A stretch of DNA of 64,000 bases from positions 145,096 to 209,095 of the forward strand of contig JAHBZS010000003.1 in NCBI GenBank assembly GCA_019635285.1. Direction: 5' to 3'. The position numbers and the translations under genes are program-made. The stretch is from Rubrivivax sp. Lineage in GTDB: Bacteria; Pseudomonadota; Gammaproteobacteria; Burkholderiales; Burkholderiaceae_C. The first letter of the stretch is position 1. Each line of letters opens with the position of its first letter. This document shows, piece after piece, positions 52,560 through 61,557 of this stretch. The notes under the pieces are model-generated. The model was not told where the DNA came from. It saw nothing but the letters and a program-made list of their open reading frames with translations, and did not search any database.

Positions 52560-53509
52560 GTTCCCCCCAGATCGGCACGTGGGTCGAAGCCGGCGTGCGC
52601 GCGCGCCAGCGCCTGCCAGGCCTGGCGCTGCGCGTCGTTGGCCGCCGGCGGCATGGCGATCTGCAGCACCACGTACAGGTCGCCGGGCGTCTTGCCGGGA
52701 ATGCCCTTGCCCTTGAGACGCAGCTTGCGGCCCTGCGTCGAGCCCGCCGGCACCGTCAATTGCACGCTGCCGTCGGGCAGCGGCGCCTCGACCGTGGCGC
52801 CGAGCGCGGCCTCCCACGGCGCCACCGGCAGGTCCAGGTACACGTCGCGGCCGTCGACGCGGAAGCGCGGGTGCGGCCGGAAGTTGATCTCCAGGTACAG
52901 GTCGCCCGCCGGCGCGCCGTCGAAGCCGGGGCCGCCCTGGCCGGCCAGCCGCAGGTGCTGGCCCTCGCGCACACCGGGCGGAATGGTCACGTCCAGCGTG
53001 CGCTCGCCCAGCACCACATGGCCCTGTGCGTCCAGGGTCGGCATCTGCAGGCGGATGCCGCGGCTGGCGCCGCGGTAGGCGTCGGCCAGGTCGATCGTCA
53101 CCTTGGCATGGTGGTCCTGCGCGCGCGGCGGCGGCTGGCTGCGCGCCTGCCTGCCGCGCCGGCCGAACAGGGCCTCGAAGAAGTCGCTGTGGTCGCCGGC
53201 GCCGAAGCCGCCCGCACCGCCGAAGGCTTCTTCGCCGCCGCGGAATTCGTAGCCGCTGTCCCAGCCCGGCGGCGGCTGCTCGTCACCCGCCTGCCAGCGC
53301 TTGCCGACATCGTCGTAGGCCGCGCGCTTTTCCGGATCCTTCAGGACTTCGTAGGCCTCGCCCACTTCCTTGAAGCGCGCCTCGGCCTCCGGTTCCTTGT
53401 TCAGGTCCGGATGGAACTTGCGTGCCAGCCGACGGTAGGCATGTTTGATGTCGTCGGCGCTGGCGTCGCGCGCCACGCCGAGGGTTTCGTAGTAGTCCTT
53501 GAACTGCAT
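52556..53509 (-). CDS. cbpA: Curved DNA-binding protein / DnaJ-type co-chaperone CbpA
   Basis: The product is 317 residues. The J-domain (1-70) has the HPD triad in RKFHPDLN. A Gly-rich linker (about 95-115) and two beta-barrel peptide-binding domains ([34 protein letters not shown]) follow. There are no zinc fingers, as in CbpA. It helps DnaK and binds curved DNA. The longer ORF upstream of 53509 is a shadow. Confidence 0.94.
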   Translation of the reverse strand: MQFKDYYETLGVARDASADDIKHAYRRLARKFHPDLNKEPEAEARFKEVGEAYEVLKDPEKRAAYDDVGKRWQAGDEQPPPGWDSGYEFRGGEEAFGGAGGFGAGDHSDFFEALFGRRGRQARSQPPPRAQDHHAKVTIDLADAYRGASRGIRLQMPTLDAQGHVVLGERTLDVTIPPGVREGQHLRLAGQGGPGFDGAPAGDLYLEINFRPHPRFRVDGRDVYLDLPVAPWEAALGATVEAPLPDGSVQLTVPAGSTQGRKLRLKGKGIPGKTPGDLYVVLQIAMPPAANDAQRQAWQALARAHAGFDPRADLGGT

Positions 53510-53591
53510 TTCTGCCCATCCACCCTGAGTCGGCGGCATCTTAGCGCCGCGCCCAACCGGGCCGGGCCGGCGGGCGTGGCGCGCGGCAGCG

Positions 53592-54431
53592 TCAGCGGCA
53601 GGCCAGCGCCAGCGTCCCGGCGGCGGTGTTGGAGATCGGGATGTGGTAGTTGCGATGCACTTGCCGCACGTGCTCACCCAGCGCGCCACGCGCGGCCAGC
53701 CACATCAGCAGTTCCACGCCCTGCGTGCCGGTCAGCTCCACCAGGTCGGTGATCGAGTACTTGGTGGCCCAGGTCGGGTCACTGAGCAGGCTGTCCATGA
53801 ACTTCAGGTCGAAGTCCTTGTTGATGAAGCCGGCGCGCTCGCCGTCCAGCTGGTGCGACAGCCCGCCGGTGCCGACGACCAGCACGCGCTGGTCCGCATC
53901 CCAGCTGCGGATGGCGCGGCCGATGGCTTGGCCCAGCTTGTAGACGCGCGCCGCCGACGGCAGCGGGTACTGCACGGTGTTGATGCACACCGGCACCACC
54001 TTCACCGGCCAGGCCGCGCTGCCCGGCCACAGCAGCGCCATCGGCAAGGTGAAGGCATGGTCGACCAGCATCTCCTGGCAGGTGGTCAGGTCGAAGTCCT
54101 CGCCGGCCAGCGCCTCGATCAGATGCCAGCTCAAGGACTGCTCGCCCTGGAAGGGCGGCATCACCGGGATGCCCCAGCCTTCGTCGGCATTGCGGTACTC
54201 GGGCGCCGCGCCCACCGCGAAGGTGGGCATCTTGTCGAGGAAGAAGTTCAGCCCGTGGTCGTTGTAGAGGACCACCGCCACGTCCGGCTTGGCGGTGGCC
54301 AGCCAGTCGTGGATCGGCGGGAAGCCGTCGAAGAAGGGCTTGAAGTAGGCGTCGCCCTGCAGGTTGCGGGCGATGGCGCGGCCGATGGCCGGCACGTGCG
54401 AGGTGGTGATGCCGCCGATGAGCGTGGCCAT
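53592..54431 (-). CDS. ligB: Protocatechuate 4,5-dioxygenase beta subunit
   Basis: The product is 279 residues, the catalytic class III extradiol subunit with Fe(II). The conserved metal histidines lie in [12 protein letters not shown] and [12 protein letters not shown], and [11 protein letters not shown] is the LigB active-site loop. It cleaves protocatechuate (or a related acid such as gallate) at the 4,5 bond. It is one base downstream of ligA. The later genes of the 4,5 pathway are not in the window. Confidence 0.92.
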   Translation of the reverse strand: MATLIGGITTSHVPAIGRAIARNLQGDAYFKPFFDGFPPIHDWLATAKPDVAVVLYNDHGLNFFLDKMPTFAVGAAPEYRNADEGWGIPVMPPFQGEQSLSWHLIEALAGEDFDLTTCQEMLVDHAFTLPMALLWPGSAAWPVKVVPVCINTVQYPLPSAARVYKLGQAIGRAIRSWDADQRVLVVGTGGLSHQLDGERAGFINKDFDLKFMDSLLSDPTWATKYSITDLVELTGTQGVELLMWLAARGALGEHVRQVHRNYHIPISNTAAGTLALACR

Positions 54432-54432
54432 G

Positions 54433-54780
54433 TCAGTTCCTCCCCGCGGCCAGCAGCTTGGCCTTGAATTCGTCCTTGCTCAGGCCGGTCTGCTGCGCGC
54501 CCAGGTCCTGCACGTCCAGGCCGAAGATGCCGGCGAACTTGGCCAGGTAGTAGACGTTGCCGCCGGCGGCGATGAGCTTGAGCACGTTGCGCTCGCGGAT
54601 CGCCTGGCGCTGCTCGTCGTTGAGCCCGAAGCGCAGGCAGTAGCCGACCTCGTCGCTCTTGAAGAGCTCGCGGTTGGCGGCGTCGTTGAACGAGAAGCAC
54701 ATCTTGTTCAGCGCATAGCCCTTGCGCGCCTGGGCACCATCGAAGAGCGTGGTGCCCGGAATCTGTCGGCCTGCGGCCAT
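54433..54780 (-). CDS. ligA: Protocatechuate 4,5-dioxygenase alpha subunit
   Basis: The product is 115 residues. KGYALNKMCFSFNDAANRELFK and GGNVYYLAKFAGIFGLDVQDLGA are typical of LigA, the small subunit that lids the LigB active site. ATG 54780 has a GGAGAC site. It is divergent from a LysR gene, with 86 bases between them. Confidence 0.92.
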   Translation of the reverse strand: MAAGRQIPGTTLFDGAQARKGYALNKMCFSFNDAANRELFKSDEVGYCLRFGLNDEQRQAIRERNVLKLIAAGGNVYYLAKFAGIFGLDVQDLGAQQTGLSKDEFKAKLLAAGRN

Positions 54781-54866
54781 GTCTTGTCTCCGGTCAAGTG
54801 ATTGCGATGGCCGGCAGTGTGCGGCGCGGCACGTGGCGAATAAATGGGCCGATACTGATGCCACCC

Positions 54867-55805
54867 ATGAGCGCGATCGATCATTCGGACATCGACGGCC
54901 GGCTGCTGCAGATGCTGCTGGCGGTGACCGAAGAGCGCTCGGTGACGCGGGCCGCGGCGCGGCTGGACGTCACGCAGTCGGCGGTGAGCCACCAGCTGGA
55001 CCGGCTGCGCGCCATCACCGGCGACCCGCTGTTCGTCAAATCGGGCCGCGGCATCGTGCCCACCGCGCGCGCCGAGGCGCTGGCCGAACGCGCGCGCCGG
55101 CTGCTCGACGACCTGCGCGCCTTCGCACAGGGCGGCAGCTTCGACCCCGCGAGCTTCGAGGGCACGGTGACCATCGCCGCCAACGACCTGCAGCGCGACC
55201 TGCTGCTGCCGCTGCTGCTGCGCCACGCGCGCATCCGCGCGCCGAAGCTGGCGCTGCGCGTGGTGCCTTCCGGCGTGCCCCACGCCGAGATGCTGCGCGA
55301 CGGCAGCTGCGCGCTGGCCCTCACGCCGCGCCTGCCCGACGCCGCCGACCTGCTGCACCGCCGCCTGTTCGACGACGGCTACCTCGTCTACTACGACGCC
55401 GCGACGCGCCCGCCGCCGCGCGGACTGGACGACTACCTGCAGGCCGAGCACCTGCTGGTGCATCACGACACGCGCGGCCGGCTCGACATCGACCGCTTCA
55501 TCGACGAGCGGGGCCTGCGACGCCGTGTCGCGGTGACGGTGGCCGGCTTCTCCGGCGTCGCCCCCTTCCTGCGCGACAGCGAGCGCCTGGCCACGCTGCC
55601 GGGCCTGCTGCGCGCCAACCTGCTGAGCGGCTTCGCCGCCGTCGCGCCGCCGATGCCGACACCGCCGATGCCGATGTTCATGGTCTGGCACCAGCGCCAC
55701 CGCAGCGATGCGATGCACGGCTGGCTGCGCGAGGAACTGCTGGCCATCGTCGCCCCGGCGCTGGCGGCGGCGCCGCTGTCGGGGAAAGGGGGGGCCCATG
55801 GCTGA
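54867..55805 (+). CDS. LysR family regulator of ligAB
   Basis: The product is 312 residues. The N-terminal winged helix-turn-helix (LLQMLLAVTEERSVTRAAARLDVTQSAVSHQLDRLRAITGDPLFVKSGRG) and a periplasmic-binding-protein-like effector domain are clear. Divergence from ligA suggests it activates that operon in response to protocatechuate or an intermediate. ATG 54858 is an alternative start. It overlaps the following hydrolase gene by eight bases. Confidence 0.88.
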   Translation: MSAIDHSDIDGRLLQMLLAVTEERSVTRAAARLDVTQSAVSHQLDRLRAITGDPLFVKSGRGIVPTARAEALAERARRLLDDLRAFAQGGSFDPASFEGTVTIAANDLQRDLLLPLLLRHARIRAPKLALRVVPSGVPHAEMLRDGSCALALTPRLPDAADLLHRRLFDDGYLVYYDAATRPPPRGLDDYLQAEHLLVHHDTRGRLDIDRFIDERGLRRRVAVTVAGFSGVAPFLRDSERLATLPGLLRANLLSGFAAVAPPMPTPPMPMFMVWHQRHRSDAMHGWLREELLAIVAPALAAAPLSGKGGAHG

Positions 55806-56907
55806 AGCGCCGGCACTGCCGCTGCCCGCCGGCCTGCGCGCGCGCTTCGTCGACGGCGTCAACGGCCTGCGCATGCACCTGCTGGAAGCCGGCGAGCCCG
55901 GCCGCCCGGTGCTGCTGCTGTTGCACGGCTTCCCGGAGCTCGCCTACAGCTGGCGCAAGCTGATGCCGCCGCTGGCCGCCGCGGGCTGGCATGTGCTCGC
56001 CCCCGACCAGCGCGGCTATGGCCGCAGCAGCGGCTTCGACACCGCCTACGACACCGACCTGCAGCCCTACGGCATGCGCAACCTGGTGCGCGATGCGGTG
56101 GCGCTGCTGGACGCGCTGGACATCGGCCGCGCGGCCGCGGTGGTCGGCCACGATTTCGGCTCGCTGGTGGCGGCCTGGTGCGCGCTGCTGCACCCCGAGC
56201 GCTTTGCGTCGGTGGTGCTGATGAGCGCGCCCTTCGGCGGCCCGCCCGCCGCCGCGGCCGCAGGCAGTGGCGACCTCCACGCCGCGCTGGCCGCGCTGCC
56301 GCGACCGCGCAAGCACTACCAGCGCCACTACGCCACGCGCGAGGCCAACGCGGAGATGTGGCATGCCCCGCAAGGCGTGCACGCCTTCCTGCGCGCCTAC
56401 TACCACATGAAGAGCGCCGACTGGCCCGGCAACCGGCCGCACGAGCTGCCCGGCTGGCAGGCGCAGGCGCTGGCGCAGATGCCCACCTACTACGTGATGG
56501 ACCTGGACCAAGGCATGGCGCAGACGGTGGCGCCGCATCTGCCCACGCCCGAGCAGGTGGCGGCCTGCGCCTGGCTCACCGAAGCCGAGCTGGCGGTCTA
56601 CGCCGCCGAATTCGGCCGCACCGGCTTCCAGGGCGGGCTGCAGTGGTACCGCTGCAGCACGCACCCGCCCTGCGTCGCCGAGTTGCAGGCGCAGGCCGGG
56701 CGCCGCATCGACGTGCCGGCTTGCTTCATCGCCGGCGCCAGCGACTGGGGCATGTTCCAGAAGCCCGGCGAGCTGCAGCGCATGCGCAGCGCCTGCACCC
56801 AGCTGTGCGGCATCCATGCCGTGCCCGGCGCCGGCCACTGGGTGCAGCAGGAGCAGCCCCAGGCGACGCTGCGCCTGTTGCAGGACTTCCTCGCCGGGTC
56901 GACGTGA
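55798..56907 (+). CDS. Epoxide-hydrolase-like alpha/beta-hydrolase
   Basis: The product is 369 residues. The epoxide-hydrolase pattern is visible: oxyanion HGFPELAYSWR (about 44-54), DQRGYGRSS, nucleophile Asp in VVGHDFGSLVA, and a late GAGHWVQQEQP with the catalytic His. A long cap domain contains tyrosines, such as QWYRCS, which could polarise the epoxide. Position behind the LysR gene raises the possibility of an aromatic epoxide substrate, but this is not established. Confidence 0.85.
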   Translation: MAEAPALPLPAGLRARFVDGVNGLRMHLLEAGEPGRPVLLLLHGFPELAYSWRKLMPPLAAAGWHVLAPDQRGYGRSSGFDTAYDTDLQPYGMRNLVRDAVALLDALDIGRAAAVVGHDFGSLVAAWCALLHPERFASVVLMSAPFGGPPAAAAAGSGDLHAALAALPRPRKHYQRHYATREANAEMWHAPQGVHAFLRAYYHMKSADWPGNRPHELPGWQAQALAQMPTYYVMDLDQGMAQTVAPHLPTPEQVAACAWLTEAELAVYAAEFGRTGFQGGLQWYRCSTHPPCVAELQAQAGRRIDVPACFIAGASDWGMFQKPGELQRMRSACTQLCGIHAVPGAGHWVQQEQPQATLRLLQDFLAGST

Positions 56908-57560
56908 GCCCGTGGCCCGCGCTGCTGGCGCTGGCCGCCGCGGTGCTGGCCGCGCCCTTCAGGCCGTGGCAGGCGCTGCGTCGCCGAGAGCTGCGCCACC
57001 CCTGGCTCGCCAGCCTGGTGCTGCTGCCGTGGCTGTGGAGCACCGCTGCCCACCTGCCCGGCGGCCTGCCGCTGCAGCTGTCGATGGCCTCGCTGACAGT
57101 GCTGATGCTCGGCTGGCCGCTGGCCTGCTGGAGCTGGCTGCTCGCGGCGCTGGCCGCCGCCTGGCTGGCCCAGCCCGCGGTGGCCGCCGACCCGGGCGCC
57201 TGGGCCAGCCTGGCCGGCACGCTGGCCTGGTGGAACGGCGTGCTGCCGGGCACGCTGGCGCTGGGCCTGGGGCTGGCGACGCGGCGCTGGCTGCCCGCGC
57301 ATCCGATGGTCTACATCCTGGCGCGGGGCTTTGCCGCCACGCTGGCGGCGATGGCCGTCACCGGCGTGCTGTGGGTGGCAACGCAGCCGCTGCCGCCGGG
57401 CGCGGAGGCCGGCTCGCTGATGCTCGGCCGCTGGTTGATCGCCTGGGGCGACGCGGTGGCCACCGGCATGCTGACGGCGATCTTCGTCGCCTACCGGCCC
57501 GCCTGGCTGCTCACCTGGTCGGACCGGCGCTACCTGCCGCCGCGCCCACCGCCGGGTTAG
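56904..57560 (+). CDS. Energy-coupling-factor permease-like (CbiM-like) membrane protein
   Basis: The product is 218 residues with six to seven hydrophobic segments. Segments like LSMASLTVLMLGWPLACWSWLLAAL and WNGVLPGTLALGLGLATRR resemble the CbiM-like group that imports cobalt or nickel in ECF systems. No CbiQ/CbiO partner genes lie nearby. GTG 56904 overlaps the previous stop (GTGA). Confidence 0.68.
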   Translation: MSPWPALLALAAAVLAAPFRPWQALRRRELRHPWLASLVLLPWLWSTAAHLPGGLPLQLSMASLTVLMLGWPLACWSWLLAALAAAWLAQPAVAADPGAWASLAGTLAWWNGVLPGTLALGLGLATRRWLPAHPMVYILARGFAATLAAMAVTGVLWVATQPLPPGAEAGSLMLGRWLIAWGDAVATGMLTAIFVAYRPAWLLTWSDRRYLPPRPPPG

Positions 57561-57587
57561 CATGCCCCGTCACCCGAGGAGGTCGCA

Positions 57588-58379
57588 GTGATCGTCGAAC
57601 GCATCTGGACCGGCAACGCCTACCGCAACTTCAACTACCTGGTCGCCTGCCCCGAGACCGGCGAGGCGCTGGCCATCGACCCGCTGGATCACGAGAAATG
57701 CCTGCACCGCGCCAAGGTGCGCGGCTGGCAGATCACGCAGGTGCTGAACACGCACGAGCACCACGACCATACCGGCGGCAACGACGCGGTCATCGCCGCC
57801 ACCGGCGCCAAGCTGCTGGCGCACCACAAGTCCGGCGCCAAGATCGCCGGCGTCGACCGCGGCCTGAAGGCCGGCGACATCGTCAAGGTGGGCAAGACCG
57901 TCGAGCTGGAATGCCTGGACACGCCCGGGCACACCATGTGCCACATCTGCCTGCGCTCGCACACCGACACGCCGGCGCTGTTCTCCGGCGACACGCTGTT
58001 CAATGCCGGCGCCGGCAACTGCCACAACGGCGGCGATCCGGTGGCGCTGTACGCCACCTTCGTCGAGCAGCTGGCGAAGCTGCCGGAACACACGCAGGTC
58101 TATCCCGGCCACGACTACATCGAGAACAACCTGAAGTTCACGCTGGCGCGCGAGCCGGACAACGTGGCGGCGCAGACGCTGCTGCCGCGCGTGGCCGGGC
58201 ACGATCCGGAGGCGTCGATCGTCACCACCCTGTCCGACGAGCGGCGCTTCAACACCTTCTTCCGCCTGGACAGCCCGAGCCTGATCGCGCGGCTGCGCGA
58301 AGCCTTCCCCGAGCTGCCCGAGCGGCCCGACGCGCAGACGGTGTTCGTCAAGCTGCGCGAGCTGCGCAACACCTGGTGA
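57588..58379 (+). CDS. gloB: Hydroxyacylglutathione hydrolase-like metallo-beta-lactamase-fold enzyme
   Basis: The product is 263 residues. The metal motif THEHHDHTGGN is intact, with PGHTMCH, SGDTLFNAGAGNC and YPGHDYIENNLKF following, and a GloB-type C-terminal helical domain that binds glutathione. The GDTLF-GCGR-x-FEG stretch common in GloB is here NAGAGNCHNGG, an unusual variant. It would complete methylglyoxal detoxification by releasing lactate. The start is GTG after GAGGAGG. Confidence 0.87.
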   Translation: MIVERIWTGNAYRNFNYLVACPETGEALAIDPLDHEKCLHRAKVRGWQITQVLNTHEHHDHTGGNDAVIAATGAKLLAHHKSGAKIAGVDRGLKAGDIVKVGKTVELECLDTPGHTMCHICLRSHTDTPALFSGDTLFNAGAGNCHNGGDPVALYATFVEQLAKLPEHTQVYPGHDYIENNLKFTLAREPDNVAAQTLLPRVAGHDPEASIVTTLSDERRFNTFFRLDSPSLIARLREAFPELPERPDAQTVFVKLRELRNTW

Positions 58380-58394
58380 GCCGGCCGCCGCGCC

Positions 58395-59054
58395 ATGCTG
58401 CGTGACGAGGCGCTGCGCCAGCGCATCCTCGGGCATCTGCGCGGTTTCGAGGTGCAGGCGGCCGACGCGGCCGGGCTGCGCGCCGCAGCGGTGGCGGTGG
58501 CCATCGCCGACGAAGGCAGCGGCGCCCAGCTGGCCGGCATCCCCCGACCCGAGGGCTGGAGCCCCGCGGCCGCGCTGCTGCTGACCAAGCGCGCCGGCGA
58601 GCTGCGCAACCATGCCGGCCAGTGGGCGCTGCCGGGCGGCCGCATCGACGTCGGCGAGACGCCGGAGCGGGCCGCGCTGCGCGAGCTGCACGAAGAGGTG
58701 GGCCTGCGCCTGGGCGAAGACAGCCTGCTGGGCCGCCTGGACGACTTCGTCACCCGCTCCGGTTATGTCATCACGCCGGTGCTGGTGTGGGCCGGCGCAG
58801 CGCGCGACCTGCAGCCCAACCCGCAGGAGGTGCGCAGCATCCACCGCATTCCGGCGACCGAATTCCTGCGCGCCGATGCGCCGATGCTGGAGAACCGCCG
58901 CGACAGCGAGCACCCGGTGCTGCGCATGCCGGTCGGCGACACCTGGATCGCCGCGCCGACGGCCGCGGTGCTGTACCAGTTCCGCGAGCTGTGCCTGTGC
59001 GGCCGGGCGACGCGCGTGGCGCACTTCGAACAGCCGCGCTTCGCCTGGAAGTGA
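58395..59054 (+). CDS. Nudix hydrolase (CoA pyrophosphatase-like)
   Basis: The product is 219 residues. The Nudix box GGRIDVGETPERAALRELHEEVGL fits G-x5-E-x7-REUXEEXGU. The preceding LRNHAGQWALPGGR resembles the NudL/YeaB class, which trims coenzyme A. The 15-bp gap behind gloB suggests one transcript. Confidence 0.87.
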   Translation: MLRDEALRQRILGHLRGFEVQAADAAGLRAAAVAVAIADEGSGAQLAGIPRPEGWSPAAALLLTKRAGELRNHAGQWALPGGRIDVGETPERAALRELHEEVGLRLGEDSLLGRLDDFVTRSGYVITPVLVWAGAARDLQPNPQEVRSIHRIPATEFLRADAPMLENRRDSEHPVLRMPVGDTWIAAPTAAVLYQFRELCLCGRATRVAHFEQPRFAWK

Positions 59055-59172
59055 GCCGGCGGCTCAGCTTCGTAGCAACCGCTTACGCCCTGCAACCCAA
59101 GTTCACGGTTCCCCGTGCACGACAGGGCCGTTGTGTGCGTTGATAGGCCATGTCCCACGCACCCTGTTTCGC

Positions 59173-59574
59173 ATGAAGAAGCTCTGCATGTGGCTGGCCC
59201 TGGCCGGCTGCAGCCTCTCCGCCGTGGCCGGCACCAATGTCGGCGTGTCGATCGGGGTCAGCCAGCCCGGCTTCTACGGCCGCATCGACCTCGGCGGCGT
59301 CGCCGCGCCACCGGTGCTGATCTACCCGCAGCCGGTGATCGTCACGCCGCCGCCGCGCGTGGTCGTGCAGCGGCAGCCGATCTACCTGCACGTGCCGCCC
59401 GGACACGCAAAGCACTGGAGCAAGCACTGCGGCGCCTACGGTGCCTGCGGCCAGCCGGTGTACTTCGTGCAGGAAGACTGGTACCGCCGGTACTACGGCG
59501 GGCCGCCGCAACGCGGCCGGGGCCACGGCCACGGCCACGGCCACGGCCACGGCCACGACCACGACCACGACTGA
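59173..59574 (+). CDS. Small exported protein with Gly-His/Asp-His tail
   Basis: The product is 133 residues. A signal peptide (MWLALAGCSLSAVAG) leads into a Pro/Val/Tyr-rich region (VLIYPQPVIVTPPPRVVVQRQPIY), known from many small betaproteobacterial envelope proteins. The protein ends in about eight GH or DH pairs encoded by a GGCCAC tandem repeat at 59521-59556. The tail could bind Ni, Zn or Cu. Its length may vary by slippage. No assigned family; function unknown. Confidence 0.7.
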   Translation: MKKLCMWLALAGCSLSAVAGTNVGVSIGVSQPGFYGRIDLGGVAAPPVLIYPQPVIVTPPPRVVVQRQPIYLHVPPGHAKHWSKHCGAYGACGQPVYFVQEDWYRRYYGGPPQRGRGHGHGHGHGHGHDHDHD

Positions 59575-59595
59575 CGAGGCGACGGTCCGCGCGGC

Positions 59596-60237
59596 TCAGC
59601 CGCGCACCACCCCGGGCGGTGCCGCCGCAGCCGCGTCCCACGCCGCGCCGTCGAACCACGGGTCGCCCTGCAACGCGGCGCGCACCATCGGCAGCGCGTC
59701 CAGCCCCCAGAAGAGCCGACCGTCGAGTTCGACCGTGGGCACGCCGAACAGGCCGCGCGCGATGGCCGCGTCGGTATGCGCGCGCAACTCGGCCTTCACC
59801 GGCCCGCTGTTCGGGTCGCGCTGCGGCGCCACCGCCTCGCGCAGGGCCTGCAGGCGGCCGGCGTCGTTGGCATCGGCCCCGCCGCGCCAGACGTGGCGCA
59901 TCACCCGTTCGACCACGCGCCGGTTCGGCAGGCCGCCCGCCGGCGCACTGGCCAGCGCCAGGCGCAGCAGCGCCAGCGGGTTGAACGGATGCTGCGCGGG
60001 TGTGGCCATGTCGATGCCCAGCCGATGGGCCTGCCAGGCCACCTGCCTAAACGTCCAGGCGCGTTTCGGCGCGATCTCGGCCGGGCCCAGCTGCCCCCAG
60101 TGGCCCAGCAGACCGGCGAACAGCACCGGCCGGTAGTCGACGACATAGGAGCAGCCCTCCAGCGCCTGCGGCAGGTGCTCGAAGGCCAGGTAGGCGTAGG
60201 GCGAGATCGGGTCGAACCAGAAGCTCAGCGTCTTCAT
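59596..60237 (-). CDS. 2-hydroxychromene-2-carboxylate isomerase family protein (DsbA fold)
   Basis: The product is 213 residues. WFDPISPYAYLAFEHL is the GST-kappa/HCCA isomerase start (the Ser replaces the DsbA cysteine), and IARGLFGVPTVELDGRLFWGLDAL is the family C-terminal motif. Relatives isomerise a naphthalene-degradation intermediate using glutathione, but many, like this, have no known substrate. It is the last gene of a five-gene operon. A paralogue is encoded at the right edge. Confidence 0.85.
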   Translation of the reverse strand: MKTLSFWFDPISPYAYLAFEHLPQALEGCSYVVDYRPVLFAGLLGHWGQLGPAEIAPKRAWTFRQVAWQAHRLGIDMATPAQHPFNPLALLRLALASAPAGGLPNRRVVERVMRHVWRGGADANDAGRLQALREAVAPQRDPNSGPVKAELRAHTDAAIARGLFGVPTVELDGRLFWGLDALPMVRAALQGDPWFDGAAWDAAAAAPPGVVRG

Positions 60238-60458
60238 GCGGCCTCTCCTCGGTGCGCCGCCCGCGCGGCGACCTCGGCGCGGCGCTGCGCCAGCGCCTGC
60301 CAGACCGCGAGTTTCTGCGCATCGCTCAGGCCGCTCCAGGTGGCGATTTCGTCCAGCGTGCGCAGGCAGCCCTCGCACCAGCCGGTGGCCGCGTCCATGC
60401 GGCACACGTTGATGCACGGGCTGGGCACCGTGGCGGGCTGCGCGGCCTTCGTGCTCAC
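60234..60458 (-). CDS. DUF1289 domain protein
   Basis: The product is 74 residues. It carries the four-cysteine DUF1289 pattern: SPCINVCRMDAATGWCEGCLRTLDEIATW. The cysteines probably bind a metal, and function is unknown. It overlaps its neighbours at both ends (four bases with each), so it is embedded in the operon. Confidence 0.88.
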   Translation of the reverse strand: MSTKAAQPATVPSPCINVCRMDAATGWCEGCLRTLDEIATWSGLSDAQKLAVWQALAQRRAEVAARAAHRGEAA

Positions 60459-60937
60459 GTCAGGTCGGCCCAGGGCGCGCCGGTCAGGCGCTGCAGGTCC
60501 TGCGGCGTCAGGCGGAACACGCCGTTCGGATGGCCGGCCGCCGCCCAGACCTCGTCGAAGCGCTGCAGTTCGCGGTCGAGCAGCAGCGTCGGCTGGCCCA
60601 GCAGCCCCACCGGCGACACGCCCCCGATGGCAAAGCCGGTGCGCGCCTTGACGTATTGCGCATCGGCCCGGCCCACCGGGCCGACCGCGGCGGCCAGGCG
60701 TTTTTCATCCACGCGCCGGTCGCCCGAGGCGATGACCAGCACCGCCGCGTCGTCGGCGCGGCGCCGGAAGACCACGCTCTTGGCGATCTGCCCCAGCGCC
60801 ACGCCCAGCGCGTCGGCCGCCTCCTGCGACGTGCGCGCCGCCACCTCCAGCCACACGGGCGGCGGTGTGTGGCCAAGCTGCAGCAAGGCCGCACTGACCC
60901 GCTGGAAGCCTTCGGCGGCAGCCGACGCGGACGCCAT
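60455..60937 (-). CDS. YbaK/EbsC family aminoacyl-tRNA deacylase
   Basis: The product is 160 residues. AKSVVFRRRADDAAVLVIASGDRRVDEKRL and RTGFAIGGVSPVGL are the YbaK/ProX family hallmarks, the Gly-Gly segment forming the editing pocket. Such proteins clear mischarged tRNA in trans. The ORF upstream of 60937 overlaps the DUF4126 gene and is a shadow. Confidence 0.9.
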   Translation of the reverse strand: MASASAAAEGFQRVSAALLQLGHTPPPVWLEVAARTSQEAADALGVALGQIAKSVVFRRRADDAAVLVIASGDRRVDEKRLAAAVGPVGRADAQYVKARTGFAIGGVSPVGLLGQPTLLLDRELQRFDEVWAAAGHPNGVFRLTPQDLQRLTGAPWADLT

Positions 60938-61554
60938 CACACCGAGCGCGGCTGCGACCTGTGGCCGCGCAGCCGGCTGTAGACACCGCGCACGAACTTC
61001 GCCGTGAGCACGATCAGCAGCACCATCAGCACCAGCACCACGGCCAGCACCACGAAGAACGCCACCGGGTGGGCCCAGGACAGCCACAGCATGCCCGGCA
61101 CCGCGGCGTCGTCCAGCAGCGACAGCCCGAGGTTGGAGAAGGGTTCGGGCGAGGTGTTGGCCGCGGCCCGCGTGCCGGCCTTGGCGGCATGGCTGGTGGC
61201 GGCCAGCGTGCCGCCCATCAGCGCCGCGATCAGCGCCCAGCTGCCCTGGTCGCCGCCGAACACGCCGGCCGCCAGCAGCGCGCCCGCGGGGATGCGGATG
61301 ACCGTGTGCACCATGTCCCACAGCGAGTCCAGGCCCGGCACCTTGTCGGCGAAGAATTCCGCGCCGAGCATCAGCCCGCTGGCGCCCAGCATCAGCGGCT
61401 GCTGCAGCAGGTGCAGGCCCTGCGGCAAGGTCACCCAGCCCAGCCAGCCGGCCAGGCCGGTGAGGAACACCACCGCGTACAGGCGCAGGCCGCTGGCCCA
61501 GCCCAGCGCCGCCGCGATGGCGAACAGCTGCGTGGTGTCCATCTGCGCGGGCAT
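60937..61554 (-). CDS. DUF4126 membrane protein
   Basis: The product is 205 residues with about five hydrophobic segments. ASGLRLYAVVFLTGLAGWLG and GAEFFADKVPGLDSLWDMVHTVIRIPAG match DUF4126, a membrane family of unknown function. It lies three bases after the DinB gene and touches the YbaK gene. An internal ATG at 61542 is an alternative start. Confidence 0.87.
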   Translation of the reverse strand: MPAQMDTTQLFAIAAALGWASGLRLYAVVFLTGLAGWLGWVTLPQGLHLLQQPLMLGASGLMLGAEFFADKVPGLDSLWDMVHTVIRIPAGALLAAGVFGGDQGSWALIAALMGGTLAATSHAAKAGTRAAANTSPEPFSNLGLSLLDDAAVPGMLWLSWAHPVAFFVVLAVVLVLMVLLIVLTAKFVRGVYSRLRGHRSQPRSV

Positions 61555-61557
61555 GCC

